From Pedobacter sp. BAL39 (GTDB taxonomy: Bacteria > Bacteroidota > Bacteroidia > Sphingobacteriales > Sphingobacteriaceae), in NCBI RefSeq assembly GCF_000170795.1, contig NZ_ABCM01000005.1, positions 248,001 through 312,000 of the forward strand: a DNA stretch of 64,000 nucleotides, given 5' to 3'. This document shows, one piece after another, positions 44,199 through 53,187 of the stretch; the first letter of the stretch is position 1, and each line of letters opens with the position of its first letter. Under the pieces are notes generated by a model that did no database searches, was not told the DNA's origin, and saw only the letters and a program-made list of their open reading frames with translations. The translations under genes were made by a program, and so were the position numbers.

Positions 44199-44201
44199 CG
44201 T

Positions 44202-45491
44202 TTAAACATTAACAGTCGCTACCCTATTTTTTACCTGATGTCCTTTCCAGCCAAACAGGAAGACCACTAAAAAGCAGATCAGTGGCACAATGTATCCCAT
44301 CTGGATGTTTTCCGTCTGATCACTGATCAATCCCATTACCGGGGGCAGCACCGCACCGCCCACAATAGACATGATGATCAGGCTGCTGCCGAACTTGGTG
44401 TCCTTACCGAGATCCCTGATGCCCAACGAGAAGATGGTCGGAAACATAATCGACATAAAAAAAGCAATGGCAATGACAGTATATAGGGCCACCTGTCCTC
44501 CGGCAACCATGGCCACCGCACTCAATGCAATATTGATCAGCGCATAGATCGTCAGCAATTTAGGAGCACTGATAAAGCGCATCAGGAACGTTCCTACAAA
44601 ACGACCGATCATAAAGGCCATCCCCATTCCATAACCGAGATATTTCGCAGCCTCCTGCTGCCCTATACCAGCGGCTTTGGTAGCGTACAGAATGAAAAAA
44701 CTGAACACACAGATCTGGGCACCTATATAGAAAAACTGTGCCACAACACCCCATTTAAGCTGACGGTGTTTTAATGCATGAAGAATCTCTGTCTCGGCAT
44801 TCCCATAGTCCTCCACGGCCTCTCCATGGGCACCTACTTCATGTTCTTTGATTTCCGGAAGCTTCAGGAAGATAAAGATGATAGCAATCAGGAGAATGAT
44901 CCCGCCAAGAATCAGATAAGGCATTTTTACCGTTGCCGCTTCCGAGGCCAGCGCCGCCTGTCTTGCTGCGTCAGTCATTTTTCCGAGTGCTTCATCAGAG
45001 AAACCTTCGGTAAGGATGATTTTGGCACCAATGATCGGAGCGAGGGTCGCTGCAAGCCCGTTAAAGGACTGTGCAAAATTAAGGCGGAAGGTCGATGTTT
45101 CCTTTGGACCCAGCAAGGAGGCATAAGGATTTGCTGCCGTTTCCAGGATAGTCAATCCACAGGCAATGATAAACAGCGCCAGCAGGAAAAATAAGTACAA
45201 CTGAGTATTGGCCGCAGGAATAAACAGAAAGGAGCCCGTGGCGAACAACAACAGTCCAAGGATGATCCCGGTTTTATATCCATATTTTTTCATGATGAAT
45301 CCTGCCGGCAATGCCATTACAAAATAGGCGATGAACACGGCAGAGTCGACCAGTGAAGCCTGTAAAGTCGACAGGCTAAACGATTTCTTCAGGTGCGGAA
45401 TGAGAATCGGATCCAGATTGTGCACGAAACCCCACATAAAAAACAGGGACGTGATCATCATGAATGGAAATAGAAATTTATTCTTGGTCAT
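44202..45491 (-). CDS. fucP: L-fucose:H+ symporter FucP
   Basis: Inner-membrane MFS symporter of 429 residues with 12 predicted helices. The start FPFMMITSLFFMWGFVHNLDPILIPHLKKSF is diagnostic of FucP/FHS-family carriers; the region with Phe-Met-Trp-Gly-Phe and the helix-1 Asn-Asp pair is conserved. FAQSFNGLAATLAPIIGAKI and the ILETAANPYASLLGP motif in helix 4 are also FucP signatures. The middle loop (PEIKEHEVGAHGEAVEDYGNAETEILHALKHRQLKWG) is cytoplasmic. It heads the catabolic run of genes, separated from the fucosidase gene by a terminator and 156 bp that include three TTACCC repeats, so it probably has its own promoter. Confidence 0.92.
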   Translation of the reverse strand: MTKNKFLFPFMMITSLFFMWGFVHNLDPILIPHLKKSFSLSTLQASLVDSAVFIAYFVMALPAGFIMKKYGYKTGIILGLLLFATGSFLFIPAANTQLYLFFLLALFIIACGLTILETAANPYASLLGPKETSTFRLNFAQSFNGLAATLAPIIGAKIILTEGFSDEALGKMTDAARQAALASEAATVKMPYLILGGIILLIAIIFIFLKLPEIKEHEVGAHGEAVEDYGNAETEILHALKHRQLKWGVVAQFFYIGAQICVFSFFILYATKAAGIGQQEAAKYLGYGMGMAFMIGRFVGTFLMRFISAPKLLTIYALINIALSAVAMVAGGQVALYTVIAIAFFMSIMFPTIFSLGIRDLGKDTKFGSSLIIMSIVGGAVLPPVMGLISDQTENIQMGYIVPLICFLVVFLFGWKGHQVKNRVATVNV

Positions 45492-45506
45492 TAGGCTATA
45501 ATTTGG

Positions 45507-45555
45507 TTACCCAAAGAAAGCGAATTATCCCCGTTATTATTTTACCCTATTACCC
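45507..45555 (-). promoter_or_regulatory. TTACCC repeats upstream of fucP
   Basis: TTACCC occurs at 45507-45512, 45542-45547 and 45550-45555, with a related TTATCCCC at 45525-45532 (GGGTAA on the minus strand). CAAAGAAA at 45512-45519 reads TTTCTTTG, a one-mismatch -7 box about 21 bp before fucP. The repeats may be regulator sites; no fucose regulator gene is seen in the window. Confidence 0.3.
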
Positions 45556-45595
45556 AATTATTATGTGTTTTTGGCAAACATGCCCACAAGGATTT

Positions 45596-45637
45596 AAAAA
45601 GGACCGCAATTCTGAATACTTTTAGATTGCGATCCTT
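45596..45637 (-). terminator. Terminator after the alpha-L-fucosidase gene
   Basis: GGACCGCAAT (45601-45610) pairs with ATTGCGATCC (45626-45635) in a 10-bp stem with one G-U pair. The minus-strand transcript then has five U residues (A-run 45596-45600). It separates the fucosidase transcript from fucP. Confidence 0.65.
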
Positions 45638-45647
45638 CTTCATTTTT

Positions 45648-47789
45648 TTATTTCTTTTTCAACTCAATACTCACATTGGACAAACCCAGCGTGGTATGTG
45701 GAGAAAGCGGCTCGTGCAGCTGCCAGCTGAAAGGATAATATTTTCCAGCGTCCATACTTACAGGCTTCAGGTCTTTGTAAAAGATCTCCTGTTTTACAGT
45801 CGTGTCGATGCCCAGCACCGTGCTTTTCTGATAACCGTTATAGTATTTGACCAACAGTTGGTTTTTGCCTTTTTTCAATTGGAGCAATACCTGGTCCTGA
45901 AGTTGTTTTACCTTAAAAGGGTTGTTATGTTCCAGAATCATCGTGCCATTAAGGGCGATCGTCACCGCATCTCCACTTGTGATTTTAACCAGATATGCCT
46001 GGTCCTTATCTGATTCAATTTCCTGCAGCAGGTATACCGCGCGCTGTTTCTCAACCGACAGTTCGTACACCTGGTTATTCTGGTAGGCAGACTTTTTCCA
46101 GCGCTGGTCGTTTGAATTTGGCCAGGGCTTGTTGATGTCAATGTTCCGTACATCCCCATGAAAGCTGCCCACTCCGGAATAGTAAGGACCAATCTGGTAG
46201 AGCTGCCCCCAGCTGATTTCCGATGTGGGATGAAGTGGTACCACTGTCCCTTCATCAAACGTCACCGCCGATACCTGTCCGGCAACCTCAACATCTATCG
46301 TTTTTCCTTTCTCCTGGGCAGAGAAATAGATCCTCGGCTGATAGGTTCCATTTTGCGTCGGCTGGAGGGTCCAGGATTCCTTGACCGTGCTCTGATAACG
46401 GGTATCATAATCAATCCCGGAGTTGCTGAAGTGTTTGAACCCATTGGCAGAAGCCAGAACCGCAGTACCTTCGCCGGGTAGCGGAAGGATGTTTGCCGGC
46501 GGTACCTGGAAGCCATTGCTGAAAGTAATGTCAATCACCTTGAACATCTTTTCGATATCAAGCCCTGGAGGGACTACTACCTCCACTCCTTTTGCGCTTT
46601 GGCTAAACCTGACTTTTTCACCCGTAGATAATACTTTTATACCTTCAATCTTTCCTGTAAGGCCTGGCAGAAAAACCGTATTGTTTTCAGGTGCCGAAAG
46701 CAAGTGCAGGTAAAGGTGATCCTTTCTGCTGGTGAGGCTTCCCCATTTGAAGGAAATATGAAAAGGATCAGGACGGACACCATAGATGGCTTCCCCGTTT
46801 TTCTTTAACCAGTCGCCAATCTGCAGGAGCACATCTTTTTCAAAAGGAACGATGGAGCCATCCCCTTTGGGGCCAATGTTGAGCAGGAAGTTTCCGCCGC
46901 GGCTCACCACACGGATCAGGCTGGTCAGCTTTTCTTTCATCTTCTCCTCTTCACTGCCACGTTCCTGCCAGGATCGATAGCTCCAGGTTTCATCAAAGAA
47001 AGAGGCCGGCGACTGCCATGGCACACCGATCACATAATCAGGCTCCTGGTTGTCACCCATCACCGTAAAATCACCCATGTCATTTCCAATGCGGCTGCCG
47101 ATCATACAACCAGGTTGCAGCTGATGCACCAGCTCACGCAATTCCTTGCTTTCTGACGCACTTTGTGATCCCATATCGAACCAGAGCTCAGAGACCGGCC
47201 CATAATTCGTCAGCAGCTCTGTAACCTGCTGCTTGTTGTACTGAAAATGTTCAGGCGTGATGTAATCCGAATTGCTGCTAGAAATCGGTGAAGCCTGCGG
47301 ATAATGCCAGTCGATCAATGAGAAGTATAACGCGAAACGCAGTCCCCCTTTTTTGCATGCTTCAGAAAGTTCTTTTAGGATGTCTCTTTTGTAGGGTGTG
47401 GCATCCACGACATTGAAGTCCGTCGTATTGGTCTTGAACATGCAAAACCCATCATGGTGTTTTGATGTGATCACGATAGAACGCATACCTGCACGCTTGG
47501 CCAGCATGACCACCGAATCCGCATTCCACTTTTCCGGGTCAAATTGTTTGGCTGTTTCGGCGTAGGTATCGCTGTATATCCCTGCATGCGCCTGTATCTG
47601 TTCACTCAAACCTTTGGTGACTGGTTTACCTTCCCAGACTCCTCCCAGCACAGAATAAATGCCGAAATGGATGAACATGCTGTACTTCTGCTCCTGCCAG
47701 GCTTTAAGTGCCCTGGTGTCCTGTTGTCCAAAACTCCTGCCGGAAGTCAGCAACAACAGCAACAGTAAAATTCCTTGTTTTTGTTTCAT
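45648..47789 (-). CDS. Alpha-L-fucosidase, GH29
   Basis: Releases L-fucose from glycans. The signal peptide GILLLLLLLTSGRSFGQ sends it to the periplasm or beyond. The GH29 TIM barrel covers about residues 28-350, with YSMFIHFGIYSVLGGVWEG, ITSKHHDGFCMF, and the nucleophile motif PVSELWFDMGSQ (Asp204). FLLNIGPKGDGSI closes the barrel, and the GH29 C-terminal beta-sandwich follows (to about 440). A further C-terminal region (about 440-713) holds two beta-rich stretches, the first with YQSTVKESWTLQPTQNGTYQPRIYFSAQEKGK and the last with LKKGKNQLLVKYYNGYQ, resembling carbohydrate-binding sandwich modules. It supplies free fucose to FucP and the operon next to it. Confidence 0.93.
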   Translation of the reverse strand: MKQKQGILLLLLLLTSGRSFGQQDTRALKAWQEQKYSMFIHFGIYSVLGGVWEGKPVTKGLSEQIQAHAGIYSDTYAETAKQFDPEKWNADSVVMLAKRAGMRSIVITSKHHDGFCMFKTNTTDFNVVDATPYKRDILKELSEACKKGGLRFALYFSLIDWHYPQASPISSSNSDYITPEHFQYNKQQVTELLTNYGPVSELWFDMGSQSASESKELRELVHQLQPGCMIGSRIGNDMGDFTVMGDNQEPDYVIGVPWQSPASFFDETWSYRSWQERGSEEEKMKEKLTSLIRVVSRGGNFLLNIGPKGDGSIVPFEKDVLLQIGDWLKKNGEAIYGVRPDPFHISFKWGSLTSRKDHLYLHLLSAPENNTVFLPGLTGKIEGIKVLSTGEKVRFSQSAKGVEVVVPPGLDIEKMFKVIDITFSNGFQVPPANILPLPGEGTAVLASANGFKHFSNSGIDYDTRYQSTVKESWTLQPTQNGTYQPRIYFSAQEKGKTIDVEVAGQVSAVTFDEGTVVPLHPTSEISWGQLYQIGPYYSGVGSFHGDVRNIDINKPWPNSNDQRWKKSAYQNNQVYELSVEKQRAVYLLQEIESDKDQAYLVKITSGDAVTIALNGTMILEHNNPFKVKQLQDQVLLQLKKGKNQLLVKYYNGYQKSTVLGIDTTVKQEIFYKDLKPVSMDAGKYYPFSWQLHEPLSPHTTLGLSNVSIELKKK

Positions 47790-48051
47790 TTGTGTGTGGT
47801 TCTTGTTTAGCGTTTAACAACCGGAAAGGCTGACATTCAAATCAAGTTAGATTATCTCAATTTAAAGTTATAAAATTTGCCATTTCGTTCAGCGATTTTG
47901 GCATTACTGCCTTTCCCTAAAGAAAACCGGCAGAAGGTAGCTACTGATTATCATGCACTTGCCCTTAAAAGACGGAGTGCTCCAATCATTAACAGCTAAA
48001 GAATCATCTCCAAAGTTCCCTGCAAAGCGCATTTTCTTAAAAAACTGCAAT
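47790..48051. other. Intergenic stretch before the fucosidase gene
   Basis: About 260 bp upstream of the leftward fucosidase gene up to the rmlA terminator. It should contain the fucosidase promoter, but I see no exact TAnnTTTG box on the minus strand and no small gene or notable repeat. Confidence 0.5.
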
Positions 48052-48076
48052 AAAAAAGGCCTCCCTGGGGAAGCCT
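48052..48076 (-). terminator. Terminator of rmlA
   Basis: GGCCTCC (48058-48064) pairs with GGAAGCC (48069-48075) in a 7-bp stem with one G-U pair and a CTGG loop. Six U residues follow on the minus-strand transcript (A-run 48052-48057). It lies about 40 bp after the rmlA stop. A smaller AGTCTTT/AAAGACT hairpin (48096-48112) lies between. Confidence 0.75.
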
Positions 48077-48117
48077 CGATATTTTCTTAATGAGAAGTCT
48101 TTAATAAAGACTGTAAT

Positions 48118-48978
48118 CTATTTGATCATTTTCAGCAGGTATTCACCGTATCCGCTCTTCACCAGCGGTGTAGCGATGCTGCGCAGCTGTTCTTTATCGA
48201 TAAAGCCCATCCGGTAAGCCACCTCTTCAATACAGCCGATCTTAAGCCCCTGACGTTCCTCAATCACTTGTACAAACTGGCCTGCCTGCATCAACGAGGC
48301 AAAGGTACCGGTATCCAACCATGCCGTGCCACGGCTCAACACACCCACCTTCAGTTTACCCTGTTCCAGGTAAACCTTGTTCACATCGGTAATTTCATAT
48401 TCGCCACGTGGCGAAGGCGCGATATTCCTGGCGATCTCCACCACACTGTTGTCATAAAAATAAAGCCCCGGGACGGCAAAATCCGATTTCGGTGACAGCG
48501 GTTTCTCTTCAATAGAGATCGCTTTTTTATTTTCATCAAACTCCACCACACCATAGCGCTCCGGATCAGACACACGGTACGCAAACACCACCCCACCATC
48601 AGGATCAGCACTGGCCTGAAGCAGGTTGGACATCCCATCACCATAAAAGATATTGTCGCCAAGTACCAACGCTACCTTATCACTGCCAATAAAATCAGCA
48701 CCGATGACAAATGCCTGGGCAAGTCCGTTTGGTTTTTCCTGCACGGCATAAGAAAATTCACAGCCCAGTGATTTACCATCGCCAAGCAGCTTCTGGAAGT
48801 TGGGAAGGTCATGCGGCGTAGAGATGATCAGGATTTCCCGGATCCCCGCCAGCATCAGTGTAGACAATGGATAGTAGATCATTGGCTTATCGTATACAGG
48901 CATCATCTGCTTGCTCATGACCAGTGTTAAAGGATGCAGACGTGTGCCACTTCCCCCGGCTAATATTATTCCTTTCAA
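48118..48978 (-). CDS. rmlA: Glucose-1-phosphate thymidylyltransferase
   Basis: Makes dTDP-glucose from dTTP and glucose-1-phosphate, the first step to dTDP-rhamnose and other dTDP-sugars. The N terminus [45 protein letters not shown] is diagnostic of RmlA, followed by [75 protein letters not shown] and [11 protein letters not shown]. Length 286 is standard. No rmlB, rmlC or rmlD is next to it; it ends an operon with DUF3109 and DUF3108 genes. The RmlD-like gene at about 5-6 kb belongs to a different cluster. Confidence 0.96.
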   Translation of the reverse strand: MKGIILAGGSGTRLHPLTLVMSKQMMPVYDKPMIYYPLSTLMLAGIREILIISTPHDLPNFQKLLGDGKSLGCEFSYAVQEKPNGLAQAFVIGADFIGSDKVALVLGDNIFYGDGMSNLLQASADPDGGVVFAYRVSDPERYGVVEFDENKKAISIEEKPLSPKSDFAVPGLYFYDNSVVEIARNIAPSPRGEYEITDVNKVYLEQGKLKVGVLSRGTAWLDTGTFASLMQAGQFVQVIEERQGLKIGCIEEVAYRMGFIDKEQLRSIATPLVKSGYGEYLLKMIK

Positions 48979-49011
48979 GATATCAGTTTTTTGGTTTATG
49001 CTTTATGATTT

Positions 49012-49572
49012 TTATGAAGATACACTATTTTCCAGTTCAGTATACCATTCCAGGCCATACTTTCTGATCAGTGGTCCTTTCAGGAACTGGTAAACAGGAA
49101 CTTTCAGCTCCCTGCCGAAGGTACAGGCATCATGGCAGATGTGCCACCTGTCGTAATTCAGCACCTCGAACTCCGGATACTGGGTGATCCGGATTGGATA
49201 AAGGTGACAGGAGATCGGTTTCTGCCAATCGATCAAACCCTGCTCATAGCCCTTTTCAATGCCACACTTGGTGATGCCATTTTCGAAGGTCACATAGGCA
49301 CATTCCTTATTGCCATCCACACAGGGCGTCGTCAGGTCACCATCTGCATCCACTACAGAAGTCCCGTATTCTTCAATAGCCCTGATGCCCTTCTCTTCCA
49401 GCAGATGCTGGATCTTCGGATAAATCTCCGCGAGGATGGCTGTTTCCGCCACATCCAGCGGTGCCCCGGCATCTCCCTCTACGCAGCAAATGCCCTTACA
49501 CTTATTGAGGTTGCAGACAAAGCTCTCGCTGATCAGGTCCTCATGCACAAGTGTATTCTGTACTTCTATCAT
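49012..49572 (-). CDS. DUF3109 cysteine-rich protein
   Basis: A 186-residue cytosolic protein of family DUF3109, common in Bacteroidota. It is cysteine-rich: CNLNKCKGICCVEGDAGAPL near residues 20-39, then CVDGNKECAYV, CGIEKGY, SCHLYPIRI and CHDAC. The arrangement resembles the metal- or iron-sulphur-binding YkgJ/CxxCxxxCC proteins. Function unknown. It sits 5 bp after the DUF3108 gene and 33 bp before rmlA, so the three are probably cotranscribed. Confidence 0.85.
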   Translation of the reverse strand: MIEVQNTLVHEDLISESFVCNLNKCKGICCVEGDAGAPLDVAETAILAEIYPKIQHLLEEKGIRAIEEYGTSVVDADGDLTTPCVDGNKECAYVTFENGITKCGIEKGYEQGLIDWQKPISCHLYPIRITQYPEFEVLNYDRWHICHDACTFGRELKVPVYQFLKGPLIRKYGLEWYTELENSVSS

Positions 49573-49577
49573 CTTTT

Positions 49578-50354
49578 CTATTTAACTATGGCCAATGGAT
49601 ATTTTAATCCATCCGCCGATTTAATTTCCATGGTTACAGCACCCACCAGGATCTCTACCTGCGCCTTTACAGGCACCCTGTTGCCATCATCAGTTACCCA
49701 CAAGTATAACCTGCTGTCTTTTCTGAAGATCCTCCCAGGTTTAATGGATGGGCTGAATTTTAAACATTTAATTTTGCCAAGCTTCGTCTTAATGGTTTCA
49801 CGTCCCATAAACTCAATCTTCAGCTGGTTGACCTCATCACTCAGGAAGTAGTTGAGGTTTACCATATCGCCGGTCTTCAGTTTCGATACATCCAGGCTCC
49901 TGGCAAAGTAATAGGTCGATACCAGGTCGAACGTTTGTTTATTAGGGGTTTTATAAGTCCCCTTTGTGGCCACTACCTTTTGGTCATCCTGATAAAAACG
50001 CGCCTTGTCCTGACGCCTGTAACTCCCCTCCCGGATGTTTTCCTGGTAGAAGTAAGGTTTCAGGTCTTTCTGATCAATATATGAATCATAATGGTCCCGG
50101 ATCTTATAGAATACGTCAAAGGTACCCGATGTATTCCCGTCTACCGACAAGCGGTAGGTCGGTTGACCATCGAACTTCAGATCAGAGCTGAGCACCTTCA
50201 GTGTTCCCTCGGCTGCGGTGATGATCCCGTACCTCAGCTTATATTGGAGCACCTCCCCAACCCGGAATACAGGGTCCTTCACAAATGGAAGCTCCTGAGT
50301 CCATCCCCTGAAACTGAGTAGTACAATCGTAATTATCAAAAATGATCTTTTCAT
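49578..50354 (-). CDS. DUF3108 secreted protein
   Basis: A 258-residue exported protein with signal peptide SFLIITIVLLSFRGWTQ. It shows the DUF3108 pattern: FRVGEVLQYKLRYGIITAAEGTLKV, TYRLSVDGNTSGTFDVFYKIRDHYDSYID, KPYFYQENIREGSYRRQDKARF, and the closing FRKDSRLYLWVTDDGNRVPVKAQVEILVGAVTMEI. The family is thought to form an envelope beta-sheet structure in the periplasm or at the outer membrane, with an unclear role. It starts 30 bp after the DUF2480 gene and precedes DUF3109. Confidence 0.85.
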   Translation of the reverse strand: MKRSFLIITIVLLSFRGWTQELPFVKDPVFRVGEVLQYKLRYGIITAAEGTLKVLSSDLKFDGQPTYRLSVDGNTSGTFDVFYKIRDHYDSYIDQKDLKPYFYQENIREGSYRRQDKARFYQDDQKVVATKGTYKTPNKQTFDLVSTYYFARSLDVSKLKTGDMVNLNYFLSDEVNQLKIEFMGRETIKTKLGKIKCLKFSPSIKPGRIFRKDSRLYLWVTDDGNRVPVKAQVEILVGAVTMEIKSADGLKYPLAIVK

Positions 50355-50384
50355 ATCAGGGTTTAATCAAAAAGCAATCCAAAA

Positions 50385-50900
50385 TTAGTCTTTCCGCTTA
50401 TAGATGGGGACGGTAGAACAGGGTTCCCCATACATAATGCTCTTCACCACCGGCGTCAGAAGCGCCGTAATCTCCACATATGCCGACACCGGCACATCGA
50501 TGTCCGCACAGCCTTTGATCACCACACGTTCACCTTCAAAAGCACCCAGGTCGACCTTCGCCAGTGCCTTTGCAAACAGCACGGATTCCAGTGTTTCCAG
50601 GTTACCAAATACCACTTCGTTGGCATAAGGTTTCATCCTGTTTGCCAGTAACATATACGCCCAGGTAGGGACAATGGCATCTGCGCTGCAGATCACTGCA
50701 ATATTTTTACCTGTGTATGCAGTCCAGTCGTGAGTTTTAATAAACTCTCTAAAATCCTTTTCCTTCAGCATCAACCCATGAAAGAGGTTGTCTTTAATAT
50801 CATAAACTACCCTTTCACCTGTATGATAATAATCCTCCAGGTTAAAAGTGATCAGGCCACTATTGGCCACCTTATTGACGAAATTTTCCTGAATATCCAT
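50385..50900 (-). CDS. DUF2480 protein
   Basis: A cytosolic protein of about 171 residues, family DUF2480, found throughout Bacteroidota with no known activity. The core includes ENFVNKVANSGLITFNLEDYYH at the N terminus, LKEKDFREFIKTHDW, IAVICSADAIVPTWAYMLLA, and VVIKGCADIDVPVSAYVEITALLTPVVKSIMYGEPCSTVPIYKR at the end, with two cysteines in that last block. I chose the start at MDIQENF, since homologues begin near this point and the extra nine residues upstream would run into the terminator of the preceding gene. Confidence 0.82.
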   Translation of the reverse strand: MDIQENFVNKVANSGLITFNLEDYYHTGERVVYDIKDNLFHGLMLKEKDFREFIKTHDWTAYTGKNIAVICSADAIVPTWAYMLLANRMKPYANEVVFGNLETLESVLFAKALAKVDLGAFEGERVVIKGCADIDVPVSAYVEITALLTPVVKSIMYGEPCSTVPIYKRKD

Positions 50901-50910
50901 TTTCCTAAAT

Positions 50911-50940
50911 AAAAAAACCGGAAGCAAAAATGCTTCCGGT
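50911..50940 (-). terminator. Strong terminator after the PpiD-like gene
   Basis: ACCGGAAGCA (50917-50926) and TGCTTCCGGT (50931-50940) form a perfect 10-bp stem with an AAAA loop. On the minus-strand transcript seven U residues follow (A-run 50911-50917). It sits 23 bp after the stop of the foldase gene and just before the DUF2480 start. Confidence 0.85.
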
Positions 50941-50962
50941 CACAAAATTACGTAAAATAAGA

Positions 50963-53059
50963 TTAATAGAATTTCACCCTATTGTCTTTTATATCAGCTT
51001 TATCCTGTAAAGCCTGGAATGCGGAGCCCAGCGTACGTTGACCTGAAGCCTGCATCATTGCTTCTTTTTGTTTGTAAGTATTTGCCAATGGAGCAGGATT
51101 ACTGAATCCGTCCACGACGAACACATAGACACCTTGTTGTCCGTCTACCGGTTTCGAAAGTTTACCTTTTGCAGATCCGAAGATGGCACCTACCAGTTTA
51201 TTTTCCTGTGCAGCACCCGGGATAATTGGGTTAGCAAAAACGATGTTCGGAACTGAAGTCGCCGGTTTACCCAATTTCTGGGCAACCTGATCAATCGTTG
51301 AAGCACCCTGAAGGGCCTTGTTGATTTTCTCAGTCAGCTGTTTTGCTTTCACTGCATTGATCACCATCGGAGTGATGTCTTTTTTCACATCCTCAAGAGA
51401 TAACAATCCTTTTGCTTTAACAGCGGTCACACGGGCAATCACAAAAGCGTTGTCCATCGCATAGATTTCTTTCAGCACATCACCTTTATCAGCAGCATAA
51501 GCATCTTTGATCAGCTTACGTGGGTTGGCAAGACCTGGAGCAAATCCTTGTGTTGGCGTAATTTTATCAGCAACACCAACAGTATATCCCAACTTCTGAG
51601 CAAGCTCGGCGAAGTTATTGTCTTTCACTTCAGCAAGGAAGTTGCTTGCCTTTTTGTAGGCAGCATCTTTGGTTTTGTTACTTGGTGCCAGGCTTTTCTC
51701 GATATAGGCCAGTTTCACTACTTTCGAAGAACCTACTTGTTTCTCGATTTTGATCAGGTGCACACCAAATTGAGAAGTCACGACCTTAAGGTCACCTGCT
51801 TTACCATTGAAAGCTGCGTTCTCAAATTCAGCAACCATCTGTCCGCGGCTGAAGGTACCCAGCTCGCCGCCTTTATCTTTGGAACCATCCACACTGTATT
51901 GTGCAGCAAGTGTTGCGAAGTTCGCTCCGTTCTGTACCAGTGTTTTCAGGGAGTCAGCAAGTTTTGTGGCCTTATCAACACCGCCAAGTTTGGCCGCATC
52001 AATCAGGATATGGCTTGCTTTTACAGAATCCGGAGAAAAACGGGTATCTGCAACTTTAACCAGTTTGTAAGAATTGCCAGAAAGCACAGGTCCGTAGTAA
52101 CTTCCTGCAGGCAGGTTAAATACTGCTGAATCTACTGCAGGATCAAGTTTACCTTTGGTCACGTAAGTATAAGGAACTTTCACATCAGAGTTAAGCGCTG
52201 CAAAAAGAGAATCACTAGGCGCTGCCTTGAAGTCAGCAGCCAGTTTCTCTACCTGCGCTTTAATTGCTGCAGAATCTGCCGCTGTAGGGCTGATGTTGAA
52301 AGAAACATATTCGAAAGAACGTGTTTCTGTAGGATTGTTAAAACGTTGTTTGTTCTCGTTATAGAAGTCAGAGAAGTCGCTCTCTGTAGGTTTTACGTTT
52401 GCATCAGGGATAGAAGTATAATCCAGACCCACATACCTGAAGTTAGCCAGTTTATTGCGGTTCTGGTATTCATCGTTTGCTTCCAGTGTAGTCACATATA
52501 CAGAACTACGGATCAGGTTAGCATATTTCTGTTGTAAAGCCTGTTTTTCGATCTCTGTCTGCAACAGGTCCCACTGTTGTTTCAGCTGAGGATTTTTAGA
52601 TTGTTGTTTCAGGGAGTTCAAGACTTCTGCACGGTTCACCTCACCAGTCTGAGGATTACCAAAGTACTGTACGATCAGCGGGCTTGGGTTTTTACCTTGC
52701 AATAAGTCAAACAACTCATCACCAGAAACATTAAGACCAAGACGGCTGTATTCCTTACCTAAAAGCACATTGGCCACTTCGCCATTCCAAACCTGGTCTA
52801 CCGCCATTGCGCTCATCTGCTCATTGCCGGAACCACCATATTGCTGTTTGAATTGAGCCAGGCTTTGCTCTACTTTAGGACCAAACTCGTCAATGTTGAT
52901 GTCTTCACCATCGATAGATCCTACAACCTTTTGAGATTCAGCCCAAAAAGGCTTACCTACGTTAATTGCATCACCAACTAAAAATGCAACAATTGCAAAA
53001 CCGATGGCACCGATTAAAATGTAACCTGCGCGATTCCGCAAAAATGTCATTAATCCCAT
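50963..53059 (-). CDS. PpiD-like periplasmic peptidyl-prolyl isomerase/chaperone
   Basis: A 698-residue membrane-anchored foldase. The N terminus GLMTFLRNRAGYILIGAIGFAIVAFLVGDAI is the cytoplasmic tip and single membrane helix of PpiD/SurA_N_3 proteins, followed by the helical SurA-like N-terminal domain (about 45-220). The PpiC/parvulin domain is central (about 345-440), with VKASHILIDAAKLGG, GANFATLAAQYSVDGSKDKGGELGTFSRGQMVAEFENAAF and SQFGVHLIKI. A C-terminal helical region follows, with QGVYVFVVDGFSNP. It helps outer-membrane proteins fold after translocation. It ends with a strong terminator, and lies 128 bp downstream of the lptC gene. Confidence 0.92.
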   Translation of the reverse strand: MGLMTFLRNRAGYILIGAIGFAIVAFLVGDAINVGKPFWAESQKVVGSIDGEDINIDEFGPKVEQSLAQFKQQYGGSGNEQMSAMAVDQVWNGEVANVLLGKEYSRLGLNVSGDELFDLLQGKNPSPLIVQYFGNPQTGEVNRAEVLNSLKQQSKNPQLKQQWDLLQTEIEKQALQQKYANLIRSSVYVTTLEANDEYQNRNKLANFRYVGLDYTSIPDANVKPTESDFSDFYNENKQRFNNPTETRSFEYVSFNISPTAADSAAIKAQVEKLAADFKAAPSDSLFAALNSDVKVPYTYVTKGKLDPAVDSAVFNLPAGSYYGPVLSGNSYKLVKVADTRFSPDSVKASHILIDAAKLGGVDKATKLADSLKTLVQNGANFATLAAQYSVDGSKDKGGELGTFSRGQMVAEFENAAFNGKAGDLKVVTSQFGVHLIKIEKQVGSSKVVKLAYIEKSLAPSNKTKDAAYKKASNFLAEVKDNNFAELAQKLGYTVGVADKITPTQGFAPGLANPRKLIKDAYAADKGDVLKEIYAMDNAFVIARVTAVKAKGLLSLEDVKKDITPMVINAVKAKQLTEKINKALQGASTIDQVAQKLGKPATSVPNIVFANPIIPGAAQENKLVGAIFGSAKGKLSKPVDGQQGVYVFVVDGFSNPAPLANTYKQKEAMMQASGQRTLGSAFQALQDKADIKDNRVKFY

Positions 53060-53187
53060 AATATTCTTATTTATAAATCTTTTTTAAGAGGGCGCAAGAT
53101 ACAACTTTTGCTAAAAAAAGAAAACATTAAATTGTTTTTGAATAAGTGTTTAAAAATTAAGGAAATATGCCCTCTGACATTCCTTGA

